A DNA stretch of 64,000 bases, from NCBI GenBank assembly GCA_947625785.1, contig CANQPS010000011.1:1-64000 (forward strand). Reading direction: 5' to 3'. The notes below the pieces were generated by a model that saw only the letters and a list, made by a program, of their open reading frames with translations, was not told where the DNA came from and did no database searches. Source of the DNA: an uncultured Clostridia bacterium (GTDB taxonomy: Bacteria; Bacillota; Clostridia; Oscillospirales; Acutalibacteraceae). Both the position numbers and the translations under genes were made by a program. Shown piece after piece: positions 50,977 to 58,713 of the stretch. Position 1 is the first letter of the stretch. Each line of letters starts with the position of its first letter.

Positions 50977-51333
50977 ATGGACGAGTCGATAGAACTTAAA
51001 CAAATCGGACTGCGCATCCGAGAGGCAAGATTGGCGAATAAGATGAGCCAAGCCGATCTTGCGTTTGCAGCTGGGGTTTCAGTCCCTTATATCAGCGATG
51101 TCGAGCTTGGAAAGACGAAAACAAACGTCCTTGCGTTCCGCAGGATTGCAGAGTCCCTCCGCGTCTCAACCGATGTCCTCCTTCGTCCAAACATTCCCGA
51201 AGTCAAGGAGATTTATCGCAATGAATTTGCCGAGATGCTTCTCGACTGCACTCCCGCGGAAATCGAATCGATCTTGAAAATCGTCCGGGAGGTTAAAACC
51301 TCCCTTCACAACAAGCCGGAAGACATAGATTAA
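50977..51333 (+). CDS. XRE-family HTH regulator, rightward
   Basis: A 118-residue protein with a canonical HTH (NKMSQADLAFAAGVSVPYISDVELG). The C-terminal region (EMLLDCTPAEIESILKIVREV) is likely for oligomerisation. AGGAG lies ten bases before the ATG. It is followed by a terminator and then the recombinase operon, so it is placed to control either the divergent gene or excision. Confidence 0.87.
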   Translation: MDESIELKQIGLRIREARLANKMSQADLAFAAGVSVPYISDVELGKTKTNVLAFRRIAESLRVSTDVLLRPNIPEVKEIYRNEFAEMLLDCTPAEIESILKIVREVKTSLHNKPEDID

Positions 51334-51361
51334 GTGGGGATCGCCCCGCTTTTTCTTTTTA
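51331..51361 (+). terminator. Terminator after the rightward XRE gene
   Basis: GTGGGG and CCCCGC pair around ATCG and are followed by TTTTTCTTTTTATTTTT. The stop codon abuts the stem. Confidence 0.85.
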
Positions 51362-51385
51362 TTTTTCGATAAATATTCCCATTTC

Positions 51386-51421
51386 ATAAACCAGCAGTCA
51401 AGCACTTGACTTCTGGTTTAT
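51386..51421. repeat. 36-bp near-perfect dyad upstream of the recombinase operon
   Basis: ATAAACCAGCAGTCAAG and CTTGACTTCTGGTTTAT are complementary over 17 bp with one mismatch and are separated by only CA (51403-51404). Size and two-base centre suit a serine-recombinase core site. It could equally be an operator. Confidence 0.7.
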
Positions 51422-51476
51422 TCCTTTTTACGGCGAAAACCGTTATGATGAAATTATACTACACCCCGAGGGCATT

Positions 51477-52079
51477 ATGGCAAACGAAATTGATATCGTC
51501 AACAAATTCAATGAGATCGCCCGTACACCGCAATACGCGATGAGCCTCGGCGACGACTCTGAACACGGACAGAAAATCGCCCAAGTGAAGATGTGGCTGC
51601 AAACGATACGACACGAATGTCCCAGTCCCGCAAAGCATTACAAAATCGGCATCTACATCCGCTATTTCAACCAAACGAAGTACGACAACTACCTCACGTT
51701 CCATAAGAATCAGTACCTCGACACAATCGCGCTCTGCCCGAATTGGGAACTGGTGGACTTCTATATTGACGAGGGTTCCGCCGCGCCGAATATGGAATCT
51801 GCCCCCGAGTGGTGCAGACTTCTCCAAGATGCCATGGACGGCAAGGTCGATCTCATCATCACACAAAAGGTATCGAACGTCTCGAAGAAGATGCAGGAAA
51901 TCATCTTTTGCTCGCGTATTCTTGCGGCACACAATCCCCCCATTGGGATATATTTCATCTCCGAGGACATCTTTACTCTTGCCTCCTACTTCCAGAACGA
52001 CCTGCGGGACACTTGCTTTTTCCCCTCTGCCGATTGGAAATTGCTGCCGGATGAACCCGGCGAAGGAAATGATCAATGA
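51477..52079 (+). CDS. Catalytically inactive serine-recombinase-like protein
   Basis: A 200-residue paralogue of the catalytic domain of the next gene: HYKIGIYIRYFN aligns with QRVFIYVRVST, FYIDEGSA with IYADEGIS, and KVDLIITQKVSNVSKK with EADMIITKSVSRFARN. The nucleophilic serine is replaced by Phe, and both Arg residues of the SRFAR motif are lost, so it should not cut DNA. Only the N-terminal fold is present. Its stop overlaps the recombinase start (ATGA), so it is probably made as a partner or regulator of that enzyme. Confidence 0.82.
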   Translation: MANEIDIVNKFNEIARTPQYAMSLGDDSEHGQKIAQVKMWLQTIRHECPSPAKHYKIGIYIRYFNQTKYDNYLTFHKNQYLDTIALCPNWELVDFYIDEGSAAPNMESAPEWCRLLQDAMDGKVDLIITQKVSNVSKKMQEIIFCSRILAAHNPPIGIYFISEDIFTLASYFQNDLRDTCFFPSADWKLLPDEPGEGNDQ

Positions 52080-53971
52080 TTGACGAACAAAGCAAAATGG
52101 ACAAGCAGGCGCAGAAGGCGAAAACGCGCCGCCGCATGAACGTGGAAGTCGATCCCGACAATTACGAGTTTATCCCTGCCAAGAAACCTATCGACTTCTA
52201 TGACAACGACGCGCCGCAGCGGGTCTTCATTTATGTGCGCGTCTCTACGACTGATGTGCGACAGACCACTTCCTTCGAGCTGCAAAAGAAGTACTACGAA
52301 GAGTTCGTCATACGCCACCCCCATTGGACTTTGGTGAGGATATACGCCGATGAAGGGATCAGCGGCACGTCCCTTCGGCATAGAGACGAGTTTAACAAGA
52401 TGATTGCCGCCTGCAAAGCCGGGGAAGCAGACATGATCATCACGAAAAGCGTATCCCGCTTCGCCAGAAACATCATCGACTGCATCGGCATCGTTCGTGA
52501 CCTTGCCGACCTTCGCTCTCCCGTCGGGGTATTCTTCGAGTCCGAGGCGATCTTCTCGCTCAACGACGATTCACAGCTTGCCCTCAACTTCCAAGCGACC
52601 CTTGCGGAAGAGGAATCCCACACGAGAAGCCGCAGCATGGAGACTTCTCTCCGTATGCGCCTCGACCACGGCATCCCTCTCACACCGAAGCTCCTCGGAT
52701 ATACCCACGACGAGGACGGCAATCTCATCATCAACCCGGAAGAAGCCCCCACCGTCAAGCTCGCCTTCTATATGTATCTGTATGGATACTCCACGCAACA
52801 GATCGCGGATGCTTTCAACGCCCTCGGGCGCAAATCTTATCTCGGAAACGTCAAGTGGACAGCCAATGGGATCGTGCAAATTCTCCGTAACGAGCGACAT
52901 TGCGGCGATGTCCTGACAAGAAAGACGTTCACCCCCAATTTCCGCGACCACAAGTCGAGGCGCAACCGGGGAGAACGCCCGCAGAGCCGTTACCATAAAC
53001 ACCACGAGGCAATCATTTCCCGCGATGACTTCATCGCCGTACAGCGGATGCTCGACAACGCGAAATACAGGAACAAGTCTTTTATGCCCGAGCTGTGTGT
53101 GATAGAGAACGGTATTTTGAAGGGCTTCGTCGTAATCAACCCGCGCTGGGCAGGCTTCAAGGAAGAGGACTACTTCGCCGCCGCCCAGAGCGCATATCCC
53201 CAGCCGGAGAACGAAGAGACAACGCAGCCGCCTTCCCCTCCCGAGGTGCAAATACAGGTGTCGGCGGGCGACTTTGATCTACGCGGGTTTGAAATCACCC
53301 GCTCCGAGTTCTTTGACAGCTTCCAGCGTCCCTCCGTCGTATTCACGGAGAAGAAGATCAAGTTCAGCTCGAATTGTGTGCGTAAACTTGGAGAGCACAA
53401 CTATATCGAGCTTCTCATTAACCCCGTGGAAAAGAAATTTGCCATACGCACCACGACGAAATCGAACCGCCATGCGGTGGTATGTTCCAAACGGGAAAAC
53501 ACCGCCTATGTATCAAAGGATATCTCGTGTGCAGCGTTCAGCAAGACCCTCTTTTCGATCTTCGGCTGGAACCCCGATTGCAAATACCGCATCATCGGCA
53601 CGATCTTCGAGGAAGAGGGCGAAATCGCCTATATCTTTGACACCACCAACTCCGAGGCGTTCTTCAAGTCTTATGTTCTCACCGCCAAGGAAGCGACGGA
53701 AGCAGGTGGGAAAACGTCGATCCAACCTTACACGCCCTCGGGGAAACATATCCGCGCCATCCCCAAGGATTGGACGGATAGCTTCGGAACACCCTTCTAT
53801 CTCCATGAACAGACCCTGGCGGCACTCGCCTCGCAAAGCGAGGACGAATGGCATATCCGCATGGAAGGTCAACTCTATGAAACGGGAAAGAAATTGAACG
53901 TAACTTCGTTCGATACGCTCCGCGACTATATCAGGGCGGAGTTAGCTGATATCAATACCGAGGAGAATTAA
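52076..53971 (+). CDS. Large serine recombinase with unusual C-terminal domain
   Basis: 631 residues. The resolvase domain has YVRVST with nucleophile Ser57, YADEGISGTS and KSVSRFARN. The recombinase domain follows (about 190-340). The usual Cys-rich zinc ribbon and coiled coil are not visible. Instead residues 400-560 form a domain (FDLRGFEITRSEFF, KIKFSSNC, LINPVEKKFAIRTT, FSIFGWNPDCKYRIIGTIFE) that recurs in the next two genes. It would integrate and excise the element. AAGGAAATGATCA precedes the start. Confidence 0.92.
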   Translation: MIDEQSKMDKQAQKAKTRRRMNVEVDPDNYEFIPAKKPIDFYDNDAPQRVFIYVRVSTTDVRQTTSFELQKKYYEEFVIRHPHWTLVRIYADEGISGTSLRHRDEFNKMIAACKAGEADMIITKSVSRFARNIIDCIGIVRDLADLRSPVGVFFESEAIFSLNDDSQLALNFQATLAEEESHTRSRSMETSLRMRLDHGIPLTPKLLGYTHDEDGNLIINPEEAPTVKLAFYMYLYGYSTQQIADAFNALGRKSYLGNVKWTANGIVQILRNERHCGDVLTRKTFTPNFRDHKSRRNRGERPQSRYHKHHEAIISRDDFIAVQRMLDNAKYRNKSFMPELCVIENGILKGFVVINPRWAGFKEEDYFAAAQSAYPQPENEETTQPPSPPEVQIQVSAGDFDLRGFEITRSEFFDSFQRPSVVFTEKKIKFSSNCVRKLGEHNYIELLINPVEKKFAIRTTTKSNRHAVVCSKRENTAYVSKDISCAAFSKTLFSIFGWNPDCKYRIIGTIFEEEGEIAYIFDTTNSEAFFKSYVLTAKEATEAGGKTSIQPYTPSGKHIRAIPKDWTDSFGTPFYLHEQTLAALASQSEDEWHIRMEGQLYETGKKLNVTSFDTLRDYIRAELADINTEEN

Positions 53972-53975
53972 CCTT

Positions 53976-54749
53976 ATGAACGAATCAGAAGAGAAGCACG
54001 GCATCCCGATGGACGTATCTTCGCCTCTGTCGGATGAAACCCCCACACCCGTTCTCGGCGAGAACGATGAAATGCTCGAATTGGGCGAGAAATTTACCTT
54101 CGAGGACTTCCAAGTCGTGCGGCGGGAATTTTTCGCCCACCTCAAAGAGCCGTCTGTCTCCTTCAATCAATGTAAATTCTACGTCAATTCTGCCTGCCTC
54201 ACGAAGTTCCCCGACACCTTTTATGCGCAAGTCCTCGTGAACCGTGAAAAGAAGATTCTCGCCCTGCGTCCCTGTTCCGAGGGTGCGCGGGACTCCTTCA
54301 TGTGGTGCACCCAAGGCTCGGACGGAAAAAGAAAGCCGAAGTCCATTACTTGTAGGCTTTTCTTCGCAAAAATCTTCTCCCTCATGGATTGGAACCCAGA
54401 CTTCCGCTATAAGCTCCTCGGGAAGCTCGTCCACGCCAACGGAGAATACCTCATTGTCTTCGATTTGAGCGCGACCGAAGTATATCAAAGAACGTCCCCC
54501 GAGGGCGCGAAGCCGAAGCTCTCGCGCACCCCTACCTATCCGCTCGCATGGCAGGATCAATTCGGGCTTCCCCTTAATGAGCACCGTCGGCAGATGCAGA
54601 TCGACATCTTCGACGGCTATGCCGTCTACTCTATCAAGGAGACCACTCCCGAGCAGCAGGACGCTCCCGAAAAACAGGACGACACCGAAGGGACGGAAAC
54701 CGCGACACAATTAACTATGATCAAGAAGGAAGGTGATCTACATGAATAA
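53976..54749 (+). CDS. Free-standing paralogue of the recombinase C-terminal domain (257 residues)
   Basis: Aligns with the unusual C-terminal domain of the recombinase: FTFEDFQVVRREFFAHL, KFYVNSACLTKFPDTFY, VLVNREKKILALRPC and FSLMDWNPDFRYKLLGKL have counterparts in the same order. There is no catalytic domain. It lies four bases after the recombinase stop, with GAGGAG upstream. It is likely a DNA-binding or protein-contact subunit, perhaps a directionality factor. The role is inferred. Confidence 0.78.
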   Translation: MNESEEKHGIPMDVSSPLSDETPTPVLGENDEMLELGEKFTFEDFQVVRREFFAHLKEPSVSFNQCKFYVNSACLTKFPDTFYAQVLVNREKKILALRPCSEGARDSFMWCTQGSDGKRKPKSITCRLFFAKIFSLMDWNPDFRYKLLGKLVHANGEYLIVFDLSATEVYQRTSPEGAKPKLSRTPTYPLAWQDQFGLPLNEHRRQMQIDIFDGYAVYSIKETTPEQQDAPEKQDDTEGTETATQLTMIKKEGDLHE

Positions 54750-55137
54750 AAACGCGAACCCGGCAACCACATTAACCATAGATTTGAAAAAATACCGTAT
54801 ACGCATTTTCAAGCAGGCACTTCATCTCATGGGCGATCCGAAATACATTCAATTTCTCGTAAACCCTGCGCGAATGGAAGTTGCCCTTCTTGCCGTTGAC
54901 AAGCAGCTCCCGAGAGACCAAACGCACAAGGTGAATATGCACACGTTGCTCTCCGAGAACTCAATCGAGATATACAGTATGTCCTTCATCAACAAGCTCT
55001 GCGAGGTCGTCGGCGGGCTGGAAAGCAACCTCAATTATCGCCTCTCGGGGGAAGTCCTCGTAGACAAAAGAGCTGCAATATTCTCTCTGAAAACCATTCG
55101 GCGGACGGGTGCCATGGAGAGCCATGATGAAACCTGA
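54742..55137 (+). CDS. Second free-standing paralogue of the recombinase C-terminal domain (131 residues)
   Basis: Starts at ATG 54742 after AAGGAAGGTG and overlaps the previous gene by eight bases. RIRIFKQALHLMGDPKYIQFL, NPARMEVALLAVD, MSFINKLCEVVG and NLNYRLSGEVLVDKRAAIF follow the same pattern as the recombinase C-terminal domain and the preceding protein, in shortened form. It is thus the third copy of one domain in a row. Function unknown, probably part of the same complex. Confidence 0.75.
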   Translation: MNKNANPATTLTIDLKKYRIRIFKQALHLMGDPKYIQFLVNPARMEVALLAVDKQLPRDQTHKVNMHTLLSENSIEIYSMSFINKLCEVVGGLESNLNYRLSGEVLVDKRAAIFSLKTIRRTGAMESHDET

Positions 55138-56044
55138 AACACCCAAACTCAAAATAGACCTCGACTTTAAGTCGATAAAGCTTCCTATCTCCCAAAGAGG
55201 CTTCTTGACGCTCGAGTCGGACATCTTGGAACACGGCTGCCAGAAACCAATTACCGTCTGGCACGGGTTCATCGCGGACGGACATAGCCGCTACGAAATC
55301 TGCGCGAAGCACGATATCCCGTTCAAAGTCAGAGAGCTGGACTATGAGTACCGCGAGGAAGTGCTCACCTGGATATGCACCGAGCAGCTTCAAAAGAAGA
55401 AAATCTCGGAAGAGGCGCGGAAATTCTTGATTGGGTATCAATATCTCATCGCAAAATCGCTTGTCATGCGCAAGAAAGCGCGCTTCGATGCGATGAGGAC
55501 AGACGATGACCCCGACGAGATGCCCGTCCCCAACCGCCATGTGACGGCAGAGGAAATCGGCGAAAGAAACAATGTCTCCTATTCCACGGTTTTGAAGTAC
55601 TCCACCTACGCCCGCGCCCTCGAAATCATTGAGCAGAAAACCCCTGGGTTTATCGCCAAAATCTTGTCTGGTAAGTATAAAATCTCCCATGCAAACATCG
55701 TTGAGATATCACGGCACTCCCCCGCGGAAATCGAAAAAATCAGCAACAAGCTGGAACGGAACGGTCTCCCCTACTTGCAATACAACAAGGCGCGCTCGGT
55801 TTTACGGAACACCGCAACGCCAAACGCGCCGTCTGTCAAGGATATGCCCGTCTACGATCCCGACGCGCCTCTCACGGAGCTTGCCTTAACAATTCCTTCA
55901 TGGATCAGCTCCCTCAACCGTGCAAAGAACAACACCGACCTTTCGGCAGTCTCCGCCGCCGCGAAGCAAAAACTCATTGCGATGCTCACAGAATTTCATG
56001 AGATCGCAGAGGAAATCCTCAAAAAAATCAAGGAAGAAGAATGA
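55127..56044 (+). CDS. ParB-like N-terminal-domain protein
   Basis: A 305-residue protein with a ParB/sulfiredoxin-type fold marked by CQKPITVWHGFIADGHSRYEI (IxDGHxRYE box) and a central HTH-like segment (VTAEEIGERNNVSYSTVLKY). ParB-like proteins on mobile elements serve in partition, as nucleases or as regulators. I chose the second of two adjacent ATGs (55127) because GGAGAG is better spaced for it. It overlaps the previous gene by 11 bases and the next begins two bases after it. Confidence 0.82.
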   Translation: MKPETPKLKIDLDFKSIKLPISQRGFLTLESDILEHGCQKPITVWHGFIADGHSRYEICAKHDIPFKVRELDYEYREEVLTWICTEQLQKKKISEEARKFLIGYQYLIAKSLVMRKKARFDAMRTDDDPDEMPVPNRHVTAEEIGERNNVSYSTVLKYSTYARALEIIEQKTPGFIAKILSGKYKISHANIVEISRHSPAEIEKISNKLERNGLPYLQYNKARSVLRNTATPNAPSVKDMPVYDPDAPLTELALTIPSWISSLNRAKNNTDLSAVSAAAKQKLIAMLTEFHEIAEEILKKIKEEE

Positions 56045-56045
56045 A

Positions 56046-56984
56046 ATGGAAGAGCATGATCAATTTGTCCCCCACGTCCACTTTGAACTTATCCCAATCA
56101 AGAACCTCGTCTCCAATCAGGACTATCAGCGTCGCCTGTCACAGTCTCATATTATCCGCGCCGCCTCCAACTTCGACCTCTATCAGATCAACCCCGTCAA
56201 GGTCAGCCGCCGCGAGGGAGTCAACTATGTCTTTAATGGGCAGCATACCATTGAGATCGTTGCCCTCGTATCAGGCTCACGCGACACCCCCGTCTGGTGC
56301 ATGATTTACGACGATCTCGACTACGCTCACGAGGCAGATATCTTCGCCAACCAAATGAAATACGTCAAGGCTCTCACGCCCTATGAAATTTTCATGGCGA
56401 ATATCGAAGCGGGAAACGACACACAACTCTTCATCCGCTCCCTCGTCGAATCGTATAACATGAAAATCGGACCTCATAAGAACCCCGGAACGATCTGCGC
56501 CGTCTCCGCGCTGGAAGATATCTTCAATAAGTACGGGTATCATTGCCTCGACCGCGTTCTTCGCCTCGTCATCGGCGCATGGGAAGGCGATGTGAACTCT
56601 TTTGTCGGAAATATCTTGAAGGCGACCGCGAAACTCATCACTACCTACCGCGATGCTCTGGACGATCAGCAATTCATAGAAAAACTCGGCGCGGTCTCGG
56701 TGAAGCAACTTATGCGAACGGCAAAGGAACGCCGTCCCGGGGCAATGGGCTTCGCCGAAGCAATGGTCTTGGAATACAACGGAAGAAAGAAGATCGGCAG
56801 CTCCCGCCTCCTCATCAGCAAGCTCTATGTCAAAGAGACCTCGATTGAAGGTGCCCTCGCAGATATCGATGAGCCGTATGAGGTCAAGGACGATCCTCGG
56901 GACTTTGCAGAGACCGACCTTTCGGAAGAGGACGCAAGCCTCATAGCAGCAGCGTCTCCCGCTTCCGTAGACGATGTGTCATAG
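56046..56984 (+). CDS. DUF6551-like ParB-fold protein
   Basis: A 312-residue protein starting MEEHDQFVPHVHFELIPIK at ATG 56046, after AAGGAAG. The first 90 residues look like a ParB-type domain with a degenerate box (YVFNGQHTIEIV), followed by a long helical region (FANQMKYVKALTPYEIF...). It resembles DUF6551 proteins found with ParB-like genes on Firmicute elements. It is the last gene of the recombinase operon. It may work with the preceding ParB-like protein in maintenance, which is inference. Confidence 0.72.
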   Translation: MEEHDQFVPHVHFELIPIKNLVSNQDYQRRLSQSHIIRAASNFDLYQINPVKVSRREGVNYVFNGQHTIEIVALVSGSRDTPVWCMIYDDLDYAHEADIFANQMKYVKALTPYEIFMANIEAGNDTQLFIRSLVESYNMKIGPHKNPGTICAVSALEDIFNKYGYHCLDRVLRLVIGAWEGDVNSFVGNILKATAKLITTYRDALDDQQFIEKLGAVSVKQLMRTAKERRPGAMGFAEAMVLEYNGRKKIGSSRLLISKLYVKETSIEGALADIDEPYEVKDDPRDFAETDLSEEDASLIAAASPASVDDVS

Positions 56985-57002
56985 CCCCCATAGAGAGAAC
57001 AA

Positions 57003-57052
57003 TGCCAAGAGAACCAAGATTTTTTGGTATAGAACAGCCCGAAAACTTGGCA
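57003..57052 (+). other. Inverted repeats after the recombinase operon
   Basis: TGCCAAG (57003-57009) and CTTGGCA (57046-57052) enclose a smaller ACCAA/TTGGT pair. There is no T tract, so I do not call it a terminator. It may be a structural or recombination-related repeat. Confidence 0.35.
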
Positions 57053-57087
57053 CTCTTCAATTATATTAACTGATTTTACTAAAAATA

Positions 57088-57260
57088 TTGACGTCTTCGG
57101 GAAATTGTGTTATATTATATATGCGTTTGTAGGTGCGCTGCGAGCTGATCTTGCGGTATGACTGATCGACGTGTGCTTAACAAATACTCCTTTTTTAATA
57201 ATTTTTTTGTCCGTCTCGGGACGGGGAAGGCAACGAGGCAACTCGCTGCCTTTCCATTTT
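57088..57260 (+). ncRNA. Promoter-hairpin-terminator unit 1 (unknown small RNA)
   Basis: TTGACG (57088-57093), 17-base spacer and TATATT (57111-57116) form a promoter. About 95 bases later come two hairpins: CCGTC/GACGG (57211-57224), then GGAAGGCA-a-CGAG-GCAA-CTCG-c-TGCCTTTCC (57225-57255), ending in ATTTTCC. The second stem has a GNRA loop and a one-by-one internal mismatch. No convincing coding sequence lies between, although a short reading frame exists. It is related to the unit starting at 57315. Confidence 0.6.
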
Positions 57261-57281
57261 CCGCCAAACGCTTTCCTATGG

Positions 57282-57307
57282 GGATATTTTGTCCGTGGAA
57301 AATATCC
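57282..57307. repeat. Palindrome between the two RNA units
   Basis: GGATATTTT and AAAATATCC are perfect complements around GTCCGTGG, eight bases before the second unit's -35 box. It could be an operator. Confidence 0.5.
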
Positions 57308-57314
57308 GAAAGTA

Positions 57315-57467
57315 TTGACTTTTTACGCAAGTCGTGTTATAGTTATATTGAGCTTCTTCGATGCGTTCTGGTGGTAGGACTTATTCGTTGAGCAGAAAGT
57401 ATTTTTTTCATAACATTGCCATTGGCAGGGAAGACAACGGGGAAACCCGCTGTCTTTTCTTTTTTTG
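57315..57467 (+). ncRNA. Promoter-hairpin-terminator unit 2 (unknown small RNA)
   Basis: TTGACT (57315-57320), 17-base spacer and TATAGT (57338-57343, preceded by TGT). Downstream are TGCC/GGCA (57417-57427) and then GGGAAGACA-a-CGGG-GAAA-CCCG-c-TGTCTTTTC (57428-57459) followed by a run of seven or eight T residues. Compared with unit 1 the long stem has compensatory changes (GGC/GCC to GAC/GTC, GAG/CTC to GGG/CCC), and both loops are GNRA. This supports a conserved RNA structure. Confidence 0.62.
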
Positions 57468-57533
57468 GGAGATACCTCCCCCAAGGGAACACTCCTTGCC
57501 AAAAACCAGTTGTTGCATTTTTTGCAACAATTC

Positions 57534-57567
57534 AAAAAAAGAGCAGATGCGTTAGCAACATCTGCTC
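57534..57567 (-). terminator. Terminator of the 73-residue gene
   Basis: GAGCAGATG and CATCTGCTC pair perfectly on the minus strand and are followed by seven T residues. The stop codon lies 13 bases upstream. Confidence 0.92.
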
Positions 57568-57579
57568 CCCCATGTAGGG

Positions 57580-57801
57580 TTAGTCATCATAATCGGGATA
57601 GTCCGGTGCCCACTCTACCCACGGCTGCCCTCTTCGCGCTTTATTATGCAGCTGCTGATGCGTCTTGTTCCTCGGGTTGAGCTGCGCAGCGTGATTGTCG
57701 GCATTTGCCCGAAACACCTTATTATTCGGGTTGTGCTGGTTTGCCCAATCGTTCAACTGCGCCTGGGTATGTGTCTTCCCTGATACCTTTTCTTTCGCCA
57801 T
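57580..57801 (-). CDS. 73-residue Asn-rich small protein
   Basis: MAKEKVSGKTHTQAQLNDWANQ..., with AAGGAGG before the ATG at 57801. It has two repeats of the pattern N-P-(N/R)-N-K-x-x (HNPNNKVF and LNPRNKTH) followed by an aromatic acidic tail. Similar Asn-Pro-Asn small proteins occur on phages and plasmids with no known role. It is preceded by a leader of over 300 bases with extensive structure. Confidence 0.72.
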   Translation of the reverse strand: MAKEKVSGKTHTQAQLNDWANQHNPNNKVFRANADNHAAQLNPRNKTHQQLHNKARRGQPWVEWAPDYPDYDD

Positions 57802-58165
57802 AAATACCTCCTTCCGAGCTAACAAAAAATCCATACAGCATAGTGCATGGACAGGAAGTCGCTAACTAACTATGCCTTGCACCACAAAATGAAGCCGACG
57901 GAAATTCCGATTGGCTCGATATTTTGTCGTGCAAAGCTGCGAAACATAGGGGAACCACTTAAAGGTCACACTCAACTACTTTCTCAACGCCTCGACGAGC
58001 ATTTTTTCAGGCGAAGATAAGTTCCGCGGGTTTACATTTGCCTTATGCTTAAAGTTTTAGGGACGTTTTTCACAGGCTCGTTTTGTGAAGGAACTATCGC
58101 TAAAACATATAAAAGCATCTTGCATTTTTATTATACCGCACTTGCCGCGAAAAATCAAGGTAATG
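57802..58165 (-). ncRNA. Structured leader or non-coding RNA upstream of the 73-residue gene
   Basis: A promoter, TTGATT (58155-58160) and TATAAT (58132-58137) with a 17-base spacer, starts a leftward transcript. A large hairpin spans 57875-57935: CTTTGCAC, ACAAAAT, GAGCC and CGGAA pair in turn with TTCCG, GGCTT, ATTTTGT and GTGCAAGG, and CTATG/CATAG extend it outward. A further CGCCT/AGGCG stem lies upstream. It could be a riboregulator of the small gene or a separate RNA. No known class is recognised. Confidence 0.55.
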
Positions 58166-58201
58166 TGCCAAAAAATTTTTACCGTCTCGAAATCGATACG
58201 G

Positions 58202-58513
58202 TTACCTTTTCTTATTCTCCAATTCGTCAAGCAAGGAGCCGATTGAATCGAATACGGGTTTCTCGCCGCGTTTGGCTCTCTCTTTCGCCTCGGTAGCCTC
58301 TTCCCGAAGTTCCCCAACATATCCCTCTGGATAGCTTGTCTCGGGCATAGTCCCTTCTTCTATGGCGGCTTTCAGAGCCTTCTCCCGTTCGATTTTGCCC
58401 TTAATTTCCTCAAATTCGGGATCAAAAGCGTCATATTCTGCTTTGAGCGCAGGGTCTTTGAGCTGCTCCTCTAAATAGTCTTCAAACCGATTCTGGCTAT
58501 CAGATTTTCCCAT
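58202..58513 (-). CDS. Antitoxin-like 103-residue protein
   Basis: Starts MGKSDSQNRFEDYLEEQLKD at ATG 58513 after GGAGGCGGG. The first 45 residues (FEDYLEEQLKDPALKAEYDA) look like the N-terminus of HigA-type antitoxins, but the HTH that normally follows is absent. The C-terminus is charged and helical (LLDELENKKR). No toxin gene is adjacent. It may be a derived antitoxin or a regulator. Confidence 0.65.
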   Translation of the reverse strand: MGKSDSQNRFEDYLEEQLKDPALKAEYDAFDPEFEEIKGKIEREKALKAAIEEGTMPETSYPEGYVGELREEATEAKERAKRGEKPVFDSIGSLLDELENKKR

Positions 58514-58697
58514 TTCCCGCCTCCGTTTTCCTTTTGTCCTTCCCATGGGGAAACCATATTTCGTTTGCGTCCTCTGGCAACAACGGTGGCTCTGACGGTT
58601 TTATTGTTTTGTCCCGCGGTTGCTTCAACGCTTCCGCGATTTCTGCTGCCTTTTGGGGATCGCGAATAATCAAATCTTCTTCAATTTCTTTTACCAT
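58500..58697 (-). CDS. 65-residue small protein
   Basis: MVKEIEEDLIIRDPQKAAEI..., overlapping the next gene by 14 bases. The start is uncertain: ATG 58697 has no clear ribosome binding site, while ATG 58739 lies inside the upstream gene with GAGGG twelve bases before it. The N-terminus is short and acidic and the middle is rich in proline (PSEPPLLPEDANEIWFP). Family not recognised. Confidence 0.55.
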   Translation of the reverse strand: MVKEIEEDLIIRDPQKAAEIAEALKQPRDKTIKPSEPPLLPEDANEIWFPHGKDKRKTEAGNGKI

Positions 58698-58713
58698 AAT
58701 ACGACCATTGTTT

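Noticed and set aside
57158..57555. Short plus-strand reading frames within the two RNA units
   Set aside because: They have no ribosome binding site and run through the conserved hairpins and terminator. The compensatory stem changes favour RNA rather than protein.
58057..58320. An 87-residue minus-strand frame overlapping the antitoxin-like gene
   Set aside because: It overlaps a better supported gene and a promoter, with no start signal.
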